Source: Mesostigma viride
Taxonomy: Eukaryota; Streptophyta; Mesostigmatophyceae; Mesostigmatales; Mesostigmataceae
Length of the DNA: 64,000 bases
Assembly (NCBI GenBank): GCA_009746045.1
Contig: RPFO01001162.1
Location: 836,478-900,477 of the forward strand
Reading direction: 5' to 3'
The notes under the pieces are model-generated. The model made no database searches. It was not told the DNA's origin and saw only the letters and a list, made by a program, of their open reading frames with translations. Positions 12,001 to 27,000 of the stretch are shown here, piece by piece. Position numbers and translations under genes: made by a program. Position 1 is the stretch's first letter, and each line of letters opens with the position of its first letter.

Positions 12001-15000
12001 TCCCTCATGAATCGGCTTCGTATTCCCATTCCATGACAGGGTGACTGTGCGTGTGGGGGGGGTTACCGCAAATGAGGACAACGAAGTCCAGGGCCTCCCT
12101 GAGGTATGCTGGGCTAAGATGTAGCCTCTACTACTATAGTGCCACCCTATAGTATATATCTGATTGATGTGTGATGGTGCAACTGCCGACGCACGCACCC
12201 CCTGCCTTCAGACAATGAGGGACCGGCAGGCAGAATGGGACGCCAGCGCGGCAGGCGAGGCTATTGCACGCGAGACGTTGATGGCCGAGCATGCCGCGGC
12301 GGTGGCACGCGCCGCCAGTGAGGCGGCCACGCAGGCACAGGAGGCAGCGGAAGCCACCGCTCTGGCGGTGCTGACGGACAAAGAGGCCATGTGGCGCGCG
12401 CAAGTGGATGGGCTTCACATCGCTCTGGAGGAGGCCAGCGGCGACAAGGTACGCTGCTGTTGGGAACGCCGCTGTTGGGATGGGATCCATAGCCCACAAG
12501 ACTCCTGCCTCCATGGCTTAGAGTGATGGCCGCTGGCATCTATCATGACCGGCCATGCATCTCTATCGCGGTTGCATCTGTCACCTGCACGGCTGTCTCC
12601 TGCGTGGCTGATCACTCCTCGCTGTCCATCTCATGGCCCGGTTGGCCTACGATTGTGTGTTATGACGCCTGGACACACAAGCTTGCACGTTGCTCCAAGG
12701 TCTTTCCCCAGGTAATTGACATTCCCTTTCTTCCCCCGTGTATCGGGCCATGTCATGCCTCCTCTGCCTACGGTTGGCCACCACCGGCGCCCGCGCCCCT
12801 CTCCTGGCCAGGAGCGCGCCTTGTCGGCCCTGCGCCTGGAATGCCAGCAGCATGCGCAGCGGGCGCTGGAAGAGGTGCAAGCGGCGGCGGACGCGGCGGC
12901 TGAGCGCGTGGCGTCGCTGGAAAAGGAGATGGAGGCCGTCATGTCACAGATGGAGGTGGGTGGCCGCACAACGGTAGTGGGTGGGTTGCTGCATTTCACA
13001 GATGGAGGTGGGGGCCATGGTCATTGCGAATGGGTGTCTGCCCATTTTCAGATGGGAAACCCAGGGAGCTGTGATGGAGGTAGCGTGGCAAATGCACGAA
13101 TTGGGGGCAAGCAGTGGAAGTGGCAAGTGGCAGTGATGCCGATAAAGGCTTCAGCCGACGCGCGGCAACAACAGTGACGGAGGGGATGCAGCACATGCTA
13201 ATCTTATGTGGGCAACAGGGCGTGCTGGCATACGAGGCGACCCAACGCCACGTCTCCACATGTTGTGATGCAAGTCCTCGCCACAAGCACAAGCATATGT
13301 CATCACCCACCACAAGCACAAGCACAAGCACAAGCATACGTCATCACCCGCCCTCACAAGCACCAACGGGTAGCATACGGGTGCAAGCCACGGAATACTG
13401 TTTGTCCGCTCCGCACCCACGTGTTGCGTGTTGCGTATTCATTGATGGATATGGCAAATGCACGAATTGGGGGCAAGCAGTGGAAGTGGCAAGTGGCAGT
13501 GATGCCGATAAAGGCTTCAGCCGACGCGCGGCAACAACAGTGACGGAGGGGATGCAGCACATGCTAATCTTATGTGGGCAACAGGGCGTGCTGGCATACG
13601 AGGCGACCCAACGCCACGTCTCCACATGTTGTGATGCAAGTCCTCGCCACAAGCACAAGCATATGTCATCACCCACCACAAGCACAAGCACAAGCACAAG
13701 CATACGTCATCACCCGCCCTCACAAGCACCAACGGGTAGCATACGGGTGCAAGCCACGGAATACTGTTTGTCCGCCCCGCACCCACGTGTTGCGTGTTGC
13801 GTATTCATTGATGGATATTATCGTTGCGGCTGCCGCCCCGGCGTCTGCTCCCCCCCTTCTTCCGCATGCTGCGTGGCGGCTCCAGGACCTGGCGCTGCGC
13901 TCGATGATGGACAAGTCGGCCGCGCTGGAGGAGGCGCAGGTGCGGAGTGACGCTGCGTGTGCAAGCCTAAAGGAGCGCATCAGGCAGCTGGAGGCCGACA
14001 AGGAGAAACAAGCGCAGGTGGGTGGTCAGGGGTGGAGGGGGTGGGGGGGGGGGGGGTAGGAGGGAGGCCGGCCGGCAGGGAGGCAGGCAAGGAGCGAGGG
14101 AGGGAGGGAAGGGGGAACTGGATATGTAAGGTGGTGCAGCGCTGTTGCCACATGCATGCTTCGTTCCTTCAAATGCACTCGCCTTTTTCCAATAGGTGTT
14201 GCAGAAAGGCCAGATGGTAGCATGTTTATACTACTATCTCATTTTGCTTACATTCTTGACTGCCACATTGTCAGAGTACCATTACTCATCACCTTCTTCA
14301 ACCCGCCTCTCCCTTCCCTCCCCCTTTCCTTCCCCTGTGGGGCAGGAGGCGGCGCAGCAGCTTCAGCGCGCGCATGAGGAGTGTCAGCAGACCGAGTCAC
14401 TGCTCTTGGCGCAGATGGGGGAGAAGGCAGAGGCGTGGGAGGCTGAGGTGAAGGAGGTTGTGGCGTCGCTCCAAGAGCAGATGGACAAGGAGCGTTCCGC
14501 CCACGCGCAGGTGGAGGCCGCGCTGAGGCAGGACCTTGCGGATGCGGACGCCAGCAGCGAGGCCGCGAGGGGCGAAGCGGCGGCGCAGCGGGTCGCGTGG
14601 GACAAGGAACGAGCTGCGCTGGCCGCCCGCTTGGATGCGGCGGGGGAGGAGGTGGCCTCACTGTCAGCGCGCACACAGGCCGCAGAGAAGTCCCTTCAGC
14701 GCTGTGAAGAGTTGTTGGAGGAGCGGCGGCGTGAGTGCGAGGAGATACGGGGGAGGGAGTCGGCGCTTGCGCTCGCACGCACGCGGCTGGAGGAACAGCT
14801 GGCGTCTGCGCAGCACGAAGGGGAGCTCGCACGCGCAGCCGTGCGTGCGGCAGAGGAGGCGCTGGTTGCTGCAAAGGGCGAGGGCGCGGAGGCGGAAGCA
14901 AGGGCGCGCCGGTGCGAGCGTGAGCTGGAGGCGCTGCAGGAGCAGCTGGCGTCTGCCACGGAGGATCGCGACAAGGCCCTGGCAGCGGCGGCGGAGGCGT

Positions 15001-18000
15001 ACGCAGGCGCTCTGGAGGCCACCGAGCGCGTGGGCGACATGGTCACACACGCGCAGGTGGGTGGTTATCTCATCAATGTCGAGGATCGTGTGGCGGTACA
15101 AGGTCACACACGCACAGGTGGGCCACCTGCCACTGTGTCTGCTGTTGTGGTGATGGCGCAAGGACCAATGGAGGTTCAGGCGGAGGTGGGTGGGCGGTCA
15201 CCGACGTCCAGGTGGGTTACAACGTGTGCTGTTGTGGACATGGGTGCCAAGGCCCAGGCATGCCTTCAATATGTGTATATAGTAGTATCTAGATATGTAT
15301 ACACTAGTATATATACTACTATAGATACTAAGATATATACTACTATTTGGATATAAATGTAATTGCTACTATCCATTGTAATTACTACTATACATATATC
15401 ACATCCATGTTGTCATCAGATATCAGTATTTGATTTCTGCTTTATTTCACTGTACCCCCCTAACATGCATTTCTAAAACCCCCTTTCATTTGGGGGTGCT
15501 TTTCTAGGTGCTCCTATTTCCTTAACGCTGGGATCATTTGGGCCTAATCCAGCACTTTTCCTACCCTTTCAAATAAACCTAGTTTATTAGGCCACCCATT
15601 TCCTGTTTATCGTTTTGAATCCTTGCTGCCCCATATTGAGAAAAAGAAAATACAAAAAGTACCTTTGTGGACAGTTTTCTGCACGGGGGCGCTGCCGGTA
15701 CGCTATGCTCCCTGGGTAGGCGGTTGCGTTCCCTTGCGCTTGTTCCCGGTTGCCTGGCCGACGCGTGCTGCCGGTACAGGCAGCGCAGCAAGCGGGCTAG
15801 CACCTGCAATGTGTGTATCCATCTGTTATGCTCGCTCCTGGATAACTGTCGGCTTGTGGCGCGAGCAGGGGGTGCCAGCAGAGCCTGCATGGGAGTATAA
15901 CATCCGTTGCTATGTATGCTCCCGCTGCTGCGCGCGACCCTTATATGCGCTGCGTGCCGTGGCCTTATGTTGGGCGCGCTGCTACCCCTATGTGCTGGCA
16001 TCTGTCCCCATCTCTCCCACTCCCAGGAGGCGGCGCAGGCAGCAGACGCGGCGCGGCTGGAGGCAGAGCAGGCGGCGCGGGCGATGGGCGACAAGCTGCG
16101 TGAGACGGAAGCAGCCCTCGCACGGAAAGAGGGGGAGGTGGCAGAGATAGCCGAGGACCTGGCGCGCTCACAGCGCATATCCCAGCAGGTGAGGGCACAT
16201 AGAGGGTTCTCCTGCAGGCCAGCGCCAAATGTGGAGGCAGGCGGGTAGGTGGGCAAACGGGCTGACTAAAGCAGGCGTACCAGCAGGGGGGGCACTTTGA
16301 TGGAAGACCCCGCAGTGCGTGGAAAGAACAGCACGATATACACAGCAGCACACGTTGCACCGGGGATTGAGCCAGCTGTCACCCATGTTCGCGGGTGGGA
16401 AACAATTACCCCCTGCATGCACACATTGGCACGTCGTCTAGAGCCCTGGTGGATTTCTGTTCTGCATAACCAGAGGCAAGTCCACCCGAATGTTTGCCCC
16501 GGCTTCCCATGCCCTCCGACACCAAGCCAGCGTGCGGCCGGCAGCTTCCCTCCGTCCCCGGTATCCTGCCACCTGCAACGATTAGGAAATATATGCGCAC
16601 CTACACTGATTAGGGTACGTTGCAGGGTGCTCTCGAGCCCCGAATATAGCTCTTTGGCTTTGGGTGTTTCCCCCACCCCATGGGTGCCTCTCCTCTCCTA
16701 GCCGAGCACGCCGTCATCATAGTCATGTGATCCACAACCACATGCACGTCACATCCCCCGCCCACATGTGATCAACGACCACATGCACGTCACATCCCCC
16801 GCCCACGTGTGATCAACGACCACATGCACGTCACATCCCCCGCCCACATGTGATCAACGACCACATGCACGTCACATCCCCCGCCCACGTGTGATCAACG
16901 ACCACATGCACGTCACATCCCCCGCCCACGTGTGATCAACGACCACATGCACGTCACATCCCCCGCCCACGTGTGATCAACGACCACATGCACGTCACAT
17001 CCCCCGCCCACGTGTGATCAACGACCACATGCACGTCACATCCCCCGCCCACGTGTGATCAACGACCACATGCACGTCACATCCCCCGCCCACGTGTGAT
17101 CAACGACCACATGCACGTCACATCCCCCGCCCACGTGTGATCAACGACCACCACATGCACGTCACATCCCCCGCCCACGTGTGATCAACGACCACATGCA
17201 CGTCACATCCCCCGCCCACGTGTGATCAACGACCACATGCACGTCACATCCCCCGCCCACGTGTGATCAACGACCACATGCACGTCACATCCCCCGCCCA
17301 CATGTGATCAACGACCACATGCACGTCACATCCCCCGCCCACGTGTGATCAACGACCACATGCACGTCACATCCCCCGCCCACGTGTGATCAACGACCAC
17401 ATGCACGTCACATCCCCCGCCCACGTGTGATCAACGACCACATGCACGTCACATCCCCCGCCCACGTGTGATCAACGACCACATGCACGTCACATCCCCC
17501 GCCCACGTGTGATCAACGACCACATGCACGTCACATCCCCCGCCCACATGTGATCAACGACCACATGCACGTCACATCCCCCGCCCACGTGTGATCAACG
17601 ACCACATGCACGTCACATCCCCCGCCCACATGTGATCAACGACCACATGCACGTCACATCCCCCGCCCACGTGTGATCAACGACCACATGCACGTCACAT
17701 CCCCCGCCCACGTGTGATCAACGACCACATGCACGTCACATCCCCCGCCCACATGTGATCAACGACCACATGCACGTCACATCCCCCGCCCACGTGTGAT
17801 CAACGACCACATGCACGTCACATCCCCCGCCCACATGTGATCAACGACCACATGCACGTCACATCCCCCGCCCACGTGTGATCAACGACCACATGCACGT
17901 CACATCCCCCGCCCACGTGTGATCAACGACCACATGCACGTCACATCCCCCGCCCACGTGTGATCAACGACCACATGCACGTCACATCCCCCGCCCACGT

Positions 18001-21000
18001 GTGATCAACGACCACATGCACGTCACATCCCCCGCCCACGTGTGATCAACGACCACATGCACGTCACATCCCCCGCCCACGTGTGATCAACGACCACATG
18101 CACGTCACATCCCCCGCCCACGTGTGATCAACGACCACATGCACGTCACATCCCCCGCCCACGTGTGATCAACGACCACATGCACGTCACATCCCCCGCC
18201 CACGTGTGATCAACGACCACATGCACGTCACATCCCCCGCCCACGTGTGATCAACGACCACATGCACGTCACATCCCCCGCCCACGTGTGATCAACGACC
18301 ACATGCACGTCACATCCCCCGCCCACGTGTGATCAACGACCACATGCACGTCACATCCCCCGCCCACGTGTGATCAACGACCACATGCACGTCACATCCC
18401 CCGCCCACGTGTGATCAACGACCACATGCACGTCACATCCCCCGCCCACGTGTGATCAACGACCACATGCACGTCACATCCCCCGCCCACGTGTGATCAA
18501 CGACCACATGCACGTCACATCCCCCGCCCACGTGTGATCAACGACCACATGCACGTCACATCCCCCGCCCACGTGTGATCAACGACCACATGCACGTCAC
18601 ATCCCCCGCCCACATGTGATCAACGACCACATGCACGTCACATCCCCCGCCCACATGTGATCAACGACCACATGCACGTCACATCCCCCGCCCACGTGTG
18701 ATCAACGACCACATGCACGTCACATCCCCCGCCCACGTGTGATCAACGACCACATGCACGTCACATCCCCCGCCCACGTGTGATCAACGACCACATGCAC
18801 GTCACATCCCCCGCCCACGTGTGATCAACGACCACATGCACGTCACATCCCCCGCCCACGTGTGATCAACGACCACATGCACGTCACATCCCCCGCCCAC
18901 ATGTGATCAACGACCACATGCACGTCACATCCCCCGCCCACGTGTGATCAACGACCACATGCACGTCACATCCCCCGCCCACGTGTGATCAACGACCACA
19001 TGCACGTCACATCCCCCGCCCACGTGTGATCAACGACCACATGCACGTCACATCCCCCGCCCACGTGTGATCAACGACCACATGCACGTCACATCCCCCG
19101 CCCACGTGTGATCAACGACCACATGCACGTCACATCCCCCGCCCACGTGTGATCAACGACCACATGCACGTCACATCCCCCGCCCACGTGTGATCAACGA
19201 CCACATGCACGTCACATCCCCCGCCCACGTGTGATCAACGACCACATGCACGTCACATCCCCCGCCCACATGTGATCAACGACCACATGCACGTCACATC
19301 CCCCGCCCACGTGTGATCAACGACCACATGCACGTCACATCCCCCGCCCACATGTGATCAACGACCACATGCACGTCACATCCCCCGCCCACGTGTGATC
19401 AACGACCACATGCACGTCACATCCCCCGCCCACGTGTGATCAACGACCACATGCACGTCACATCCCCCGCCCACATGTGATCAACGACCACATGCACGTC
19501 ACATCCCCCGCCCACGTGTGATCAACGACCACATGCACGTCACATCCCCCGCCCACGTGTGATCAACGACCACATGCACGTCACATCCCCCGCCCACGTG
19601 TGATCAACGACCACATGCACGTCACATCCCCCGCCCACGTGTGATCAACGACCACATGCACGTCACATCCCCCGCCCACGTGTGATCAACGACCACATGC
19701 ACGTCACATCCCCCGCCCACGTGTGATCAACGACCACATGCACGTCACATCCCCCGCCCACGTGTGATCAACGACCACATGCACGTCACATCCCCCGCCC
19801 ACGTGTGATCAACGACCACATGCACGTCACATCCCCCGCCCACGTGTGATCAACGACCACATGCACGTCACATCCCCCGCCCACGTGTGATCAACGACCA
19901 CATGCACGTCACATCCCCCGCCCACATGTGATCAACGACCACATGCACGTCACATCCCCCGCCCACGTGTGATCAACGACCACATGCACGTCACATCCCC
20001 CGCCCACGTGTGATCAACGACCACATGCACGTCACATCCCCCGCCCACGTGTGATCAACGACCACATGCACGTCACATCCCCCGCCCACGTGTGATCAAC
20101 GACCACATGCACGTCACATCCCCCGCCCACGTGTGATCAACGACCACATGCACGTCACATCCCCCGCCCACGTGTGATCAACGACCACATGCACGTCACA
20201 TCCCCCGCCCACGTGTGATCAACGACCACATGCACGTCACATCCCCCGCCCACGTGTGATCAACGACCACATGCACGTCACATCCCCCGCCCACGTGTGA
20301 TCAACGACCACATGCACGTCACATCCCCCGCCCACATGTGATCAACGACCACATGCACGTCACATCCCCCGCCCACATGTGATCAACGACCACATGCACG
20401 TCACATCCCCCGCCCACGTGTGATCAACGACCACATGCACGTCACATCCCCCGCCCACGTGTGATCAACGACCACATGCACGTCACATCCCCCGCCCACG
20501 TGTGATCAACGACCACATGCACGTCACATCCCCCGCCCACATGTGATCAACGACCACATGCACGTCACATCCCCCGCCCACGTGTGATCAACGACCACAT
20601 GCACGTCACATCCCCCGCCCACATGTGATCAACGACCACATGCACGTCACATCCCCCGCCCACGTGTGATCACGACCACCACATGCACGTCACATCCCCC
20701 GCCCACGTGTGATCAACGACCACATGCACGTCACATCCCCCGCCCACGTGTGATCAACGACCACATGCACGTCACATCCCCCGCCCACGTGTGATCAACG
20801 ACCACATGCACGTCACATCCCCCGCCCACGTGTGATCAACGACCACATGCACGTCACATCCCCCGCCCACGTGTGATCAACGACCACATGCACGTCACAT
20901 CCCCCGCCCACGTGTGATCAACGACCACATGCACGTCACATCCCCCGCCCACGTGTGATCAACGACCACATGCACGTCACATCCCCCGCCCACGTGTGAT

Positions 21001-24000
21001 CAACGACCACATGCACGTCACATCCCCCGCCCACGTGTGATCAACGACCACATGCACGTCACATCCCCCGCCCACGTGTGATCAACGACCACATGCACGT
21101 CACATCCCCCGCCCACGTGTGATCAACGACCACATGCACGTCACATCCCCCGCCCACGTGTGATCAACGACCACATGCACGTCACATCCCCCGCCCACGT
21201 GTGATCAACGACCACATGCACGTCACATCCCCCGCCCACGTGTGATCAACGACCACATGCACGTCACATCCCCCGCCCACGTGTGATCAACGACCACATG
21301 CACGTCACATCCCCCGCCCACATGTGATCAACGACCACATGCACGTCACATCCCCCGCCCACGTGTGATCAACGACCACATGCACGTCACATCCCCCGCC
21401 CACGTGTGATCAACGACCACATGCACGTCACATCCCCCGCCCACGTGTGATCAACGACCACATGCACGTCACATCCCCCGCCCACGTGTGATCAACGACC
21501 ACATGCACGTCACATCCCCCGCCCACATGTGATCAACGACCACATGCACGTCACATCCCCCGCCCACGTGTGATCAACGACCACATGCACGTCACATCCC
21601 CCGCCCACGTGTGATCAACGACCACATGCACGTCACATCCCCCGCCCACGTGTGATCAACGACCACATGCACGTCACATCCCCCGCCCACATGTGATCAA
21701 CGACCACATGCACGTCACATCCCCCGCCCACGTGTGATCAACGACCACATGCACGTCACATCCCCCGCCCACATGTGATCAACGACCACATGCACGTCAC
21801 ATCCCCCGCCCACGTGTGATCAACGACCACATGCACGTCACATCCCCCGCCCACGTGTGATCAACGACCACATGCACGTCACATCCCCCGCCCACGTGTG
21901 ATCAACGACCACATGCACGTCACATCCCCCGCCCACGTGTGATCAACGACCACATGCACGTCACATCCCCCGCCCACGTGTGATCAACGACCACATGCAC
22001 GTCACATCCCCCGCCCACGTGTGATCAACGACCACATGCACGTCACATCCCCCGCCCACGTGTGATCAACGACCACATGCACGTCACATCCCCCGCCCAC
22101 ATGTGATCAACGACCACATGCACGTCACATCCCCCGCCCACGTGTGATCAACGACCACATGCACGTCACATCCCCCGCCCACGTGTGATCAACGACCACA
22201 TGCACGTCACATCCCCCGCCCACGTGTGATCAACGACCACATGCACGTCACATCCCCCGCCCACATGTGATCAACGACCACATGCACGTCACATCCCCCG
22301 CCCACATGTGATCCACAACCACATGCACGTCACATCCCCCGCCCACGTGTGATCAACGACCACATGCACGTCACATCCCCCGCCCACATGTGATCAACGA
22401 CCACATGCACGTCACATCCCCCGCCCACATGTGATCAACGACCACATGCACGTCACATCCCCCGCCCACATGTGATCAACGACCACATGCACGTCACATC
22501 CCCCGCCCACATGTGATCAACGACCACATGCACGTCACATCCCCCGCCCACATGTGATCCACAACCACATGCACGTCACATCCCCCGCCCACATGTGATC
22601 AACAACGACCACATGCACGTCACATCCCCCGCCCACGTGTGATCAACGACCACATGCACGTCACATTCCCCGCCCACGTGTGATCCACAACCACATGCAC
22701 GTCACATCCCCCGCCCACGTGTGATCAACGACCACATGCACGTCACATCCCCCGCCCACATGTGATCCACAACCACATGCACGTCACATCCCCCGCCCAC
22801 GTGTGATCAACGACCACATGCACGTCACATCCCCCGCCCACATGTGATCAACGACCACATGCACGTCACATCCCCCGCCCACGTGTGATCAACGACCACA
22901 TGCACGTCACATCCCCCGCCCACGTGTGATCAACGACCACATGCACGTCACATCCCCCGCCCACGTGTGATCAACGACCACATGCACGTCACATCCCCCG
23001 CCCACATGTGATCCACAACCACATGCACGTCACATCCCCCGCCCACGTGTGATCAACGACCACATGCACGTCACATCCCCCGCCCACGTGTGATCAACGA
23101 CCACATGCACGTCACATCCCCCGCCCACGTGTGATCAACGACCACATGCACGTCACATCCCCCGCCCACGTGTGATCAACGACCACATGCACGTCACATC
23201 CCCCGCCCACGTGTGATCAACGACCAAATGCACGTCACATCCCCCGCCCACGTGTGATCAACGACCACATGCACGTCACATCCCCCGCCCACGTGTGATC
23301 AACAACCACATGCACGTCACATCCCCCGCCCACGTGTGATCCACAACGACCACATGCACGTCACATCCCCCGCCCACGTGTGATCCACAACCACATGCAC
23401 GTCACATCCCCCGCCCACATGTGATCAACGACCACATGCACGTCACATCCCCCGCCCACGTGTGATCAACGACCACATGCACGTCACATCCCCCGCCCAC
23501 ATGTGATCAACAACCACATGCACGTCACATCCCCCGCCCACGTGTGATCAACAACCACATGCACGTCACATCCCCCGCCCACGTGTGATCAACGACCACA
23601 TGCACGTCACATCCCCCGCCCACATGTGATCAACGACCACATGCACGTCACATCCCCCGCCCACGTGTGATCAACAACCACATGCACGTCACATCCCCCG
23701 CCCACATGTGATCAACGACCACATGCACGTCACATCCCCCGCCCACGTGTGATCAACGACCACATGCACGTCACATCCCCCGCCCACGTGTGATCAACGA
23801 CCACATGCACGTCACATCCCCCGCCCACGTGTGATCAACGACCACATGCACGTCACATCCCCCGCCCACGTGTGATCAACGACCACATGCACGTCACATC
23901 CCCCGCCCACGTGTGATCCACGACCACATGCACGTCACATCCCCCGCCCACGTGTGATCAACAACCACATGCACGTCACATCCCCCGCCCACGTGTGATC

Positions 24001-27000
24001 AACAACCACATGCACGTCACATCCCCCGCCCACGTGTGATCAACGACCACATGCACGTCACATCCCCCGCCCACGTGTGATCAACGACCACATGCACGTC
24101 ACATCCCCCGCCCACATGTGATCAACGACCACATGCACGTCACATCCCCCGCCCACGTGTGATCAACGACCACATGCACGACACATCCCCCGCCCACGTG
24201 TGATCCACGACCACATGCACGTCACATCCCCCGCCCACGTGTGATCAACGACCACATGCACGTCACATCCCCCGCCCACATGTGATCAACGACCACCACA
24301 TGCACGTCACATCCCCCGCCCACGTGTGATCAACGACCACATGCACGTCACATCCCCCGCCCACATGTGATCAACGACCACATGCACGTCACATCCCCCG
24401 CCCACGTGTGATCAACGACCACATGCACGTCACATCCCCCGCCCACGTGTGATCCACGACCACCACATGCACGTCACATCCCCCGCCCACATGTGATCAA
24501 CGACCACATGCACGTCACATCCCCCGCCCACGTGTGATCAACGACCACATGCACGTCACATCCCCCGCCCACATGTGATCAACGACCACATGCACGTCAC
24601 ATCCCCCGCCCACGTGTGATCCACGACCACATGCACGTCACATCCCCCGCCCACGTGTGATCAACGACCACATGCACGTCACATCCCCCGCCCACATGTG
24701 ATCAACGACCACCACATGCACGTCACATCCCCCGCCCACGTGTGATCAACGACCACATGCACGTCACATCCCCCGCCCACATGTGATCAACGACCACCAC
24801 ATGCACGTCACATCCCCCGCCCACGTGTGATCAACGACCACATGCACGTCACATCCCCCGCCCACGTGTGATCAACGACCACATGCACGTCACATCCCCC
24901 GCCCACATGTGATCAACGACCACATGCACGTCACATCCCCCGCCCACATGTGATCAACGACCACATGCACGTCACATCCCCCGCCCACGTGTGATCAACG
25001 ACCACATGCACGTCACATCCCCCGCCCACGTGTGATCAACGACCACATGCACGTCACATCCCCCGCCCACATGTGATCAACGACCACATGCACGTCACAT
25101 CCCCCGCCCACGTGTGATCAACGACCACATGCACGTCACATCCCCCGCCCACATGTGATCAACGACCACATGCACGTCACATCCCCCGCCCACGTGTGAT
25201 CAACGACCACATGCACGTCACATCCCCCGCCCACGTGTGATCAACGACCACATGCACGTCACATCCCCCGCCCACGTGTGATCAACGACCACATGCACGT
25301 CACATCCCCCGCCCACGTGTGATCAACGACCACATGCACGTCACATCCCCCGCCCACATGTGATCAACGACCACATGCACGTCACATCCCCCGCCCACGT
25401 GTGATCAACGACCACATGCACGTCACATCCCCCGCCCACGTGTGATCAACGACCACATGCACGTCACATCCCCCGCCCACATGTGATCAACGACCACATG
25501 CACGTCACATCCCCCGCCCACGTGTGATCAACGACCACATGCACGTCACATCCCCCGCCCACATGTGATCAACGACCACATGCACGTCACATCCCCCGCC
25601 CACGTGTGATCAACGACCACATGCACGTCACATCCCCCGCCCACATGTGATCCACGACCACATGCACGACACATCCCCCGCCCACACACATGCACCAGGA
25701 ACGCTCGGTGCTCCACACTGAGAGGCAGGAAGAAGCGGCAGCAGCAGCGCGGCGGCTGGCAGAGGCGGAGGCAGCACACCGCGAGTTGTTGCTGGTATCT
25801 GCACAGCGGCAGCAAGAAGTGGATGCCCAGATGGCGCGCCTATTGGAGGACAAGGCAATGGTGGAGAGGGAGCTGATGGATGCCAGGTATGTGATCGGCG
25901 CACGGTGGGAATGGAGGCATGGTAGTTGATGGGCCCCCCATTGGCGGCCCACAGCCACGATCGGGCTCGGCGTTGGTGACAAGCGTACACGCCATGTGAG
26001 GACGTTGCATCGCTGCCACCTGTCACCGCCATGCAAATCTCTGTTGTCGCAAAAACGCATCTCCACAGCAGCCACGGAGTTTCAAGAATTGCAGAGGCAA
26101 CGTGCATTACTGCATCACAGCACGTTGTAGTTGCAGTTGCTTATCGCGGGGGGGACACGCTACGTTAGGGCCAGAGATATCCCGCGCGCGACTGGCGGCA
26201 ACTGCGCCATGCGCTACTGGCGGCACCGCTCATGGCAGTACATGGCTCGGGACCCATCGACCCACGGGGGTGCTCGGGCCTTGCCACCTGATGGCTGCGG
26301 TGGACTCAACCAGCGCAAACTACGTGGGGACGCTTGCGCCATCTGTCCTAGATCCTACGTGAGAGAGACCGACATACACGGTGTCTACCACCTTCGACCG
26401 CTCAGGTGGCACTCCCATCCAACCCTGTGGTGCCAGCCCATTGCTCCCTCTCTCGTCCGCCCACCGGCAGCACCTCCATGTCCCTGGCGAGACATGCCCC
26501 TCTCGATCCCTAGACATCATGTCTTTCACAAGAAAGAAGAGGTTTTTGTTCTTGTCTTCTTTCCATTACTGTGGATGCTCTTTTCCTGGCATGTTGCCCG
26601 CACTGGCCAGGGCCCCAACACCCACCCACGCACCCCCTCTCCTGTCCGTGGCCACATCCACGCATCCACGCATGCCCACCTCTTTGCATCCTTGCCTTCT
26701 TGCCTCCTTGCCTCCTTGCCATGTGTTGCAGGCGCGATGCGGCGGCGGACGCGGGGCGGTGGGAGGAAGCTCGCCGCGCGCTACAGGCAGAGATGGAGGC
26801 GGCGGGCGCGGAGGCGGGGGAGGAGGCGCGGCGCGTGCGCGTGCAGCTAACGCGGGAGCACGTCGCCGAGGTGGCGCGCGCGGTGGCCGCGGAGAAGGAG
26901 GCCGCGGCCGAGGCACTGGAGGCTGAGAGGTGAGTGGGGGGGATGTGTGACGCAAGAGGTGAGGAATAAGATGGGAGGAGTGAGGGAGAGGTGAGCAGGA

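Noticed and set aside
16723-25697. CRISPR array
   Set aside because: The units are contiguous with no unique spacers, the context is eukaryotic and intronic, and no cas genes are present.
16723-25697. Centromere or telomere satellite
   Set aside because: The array is a single local block flanked by in-phase exons of one gene. The unit is not a telomere repeat.
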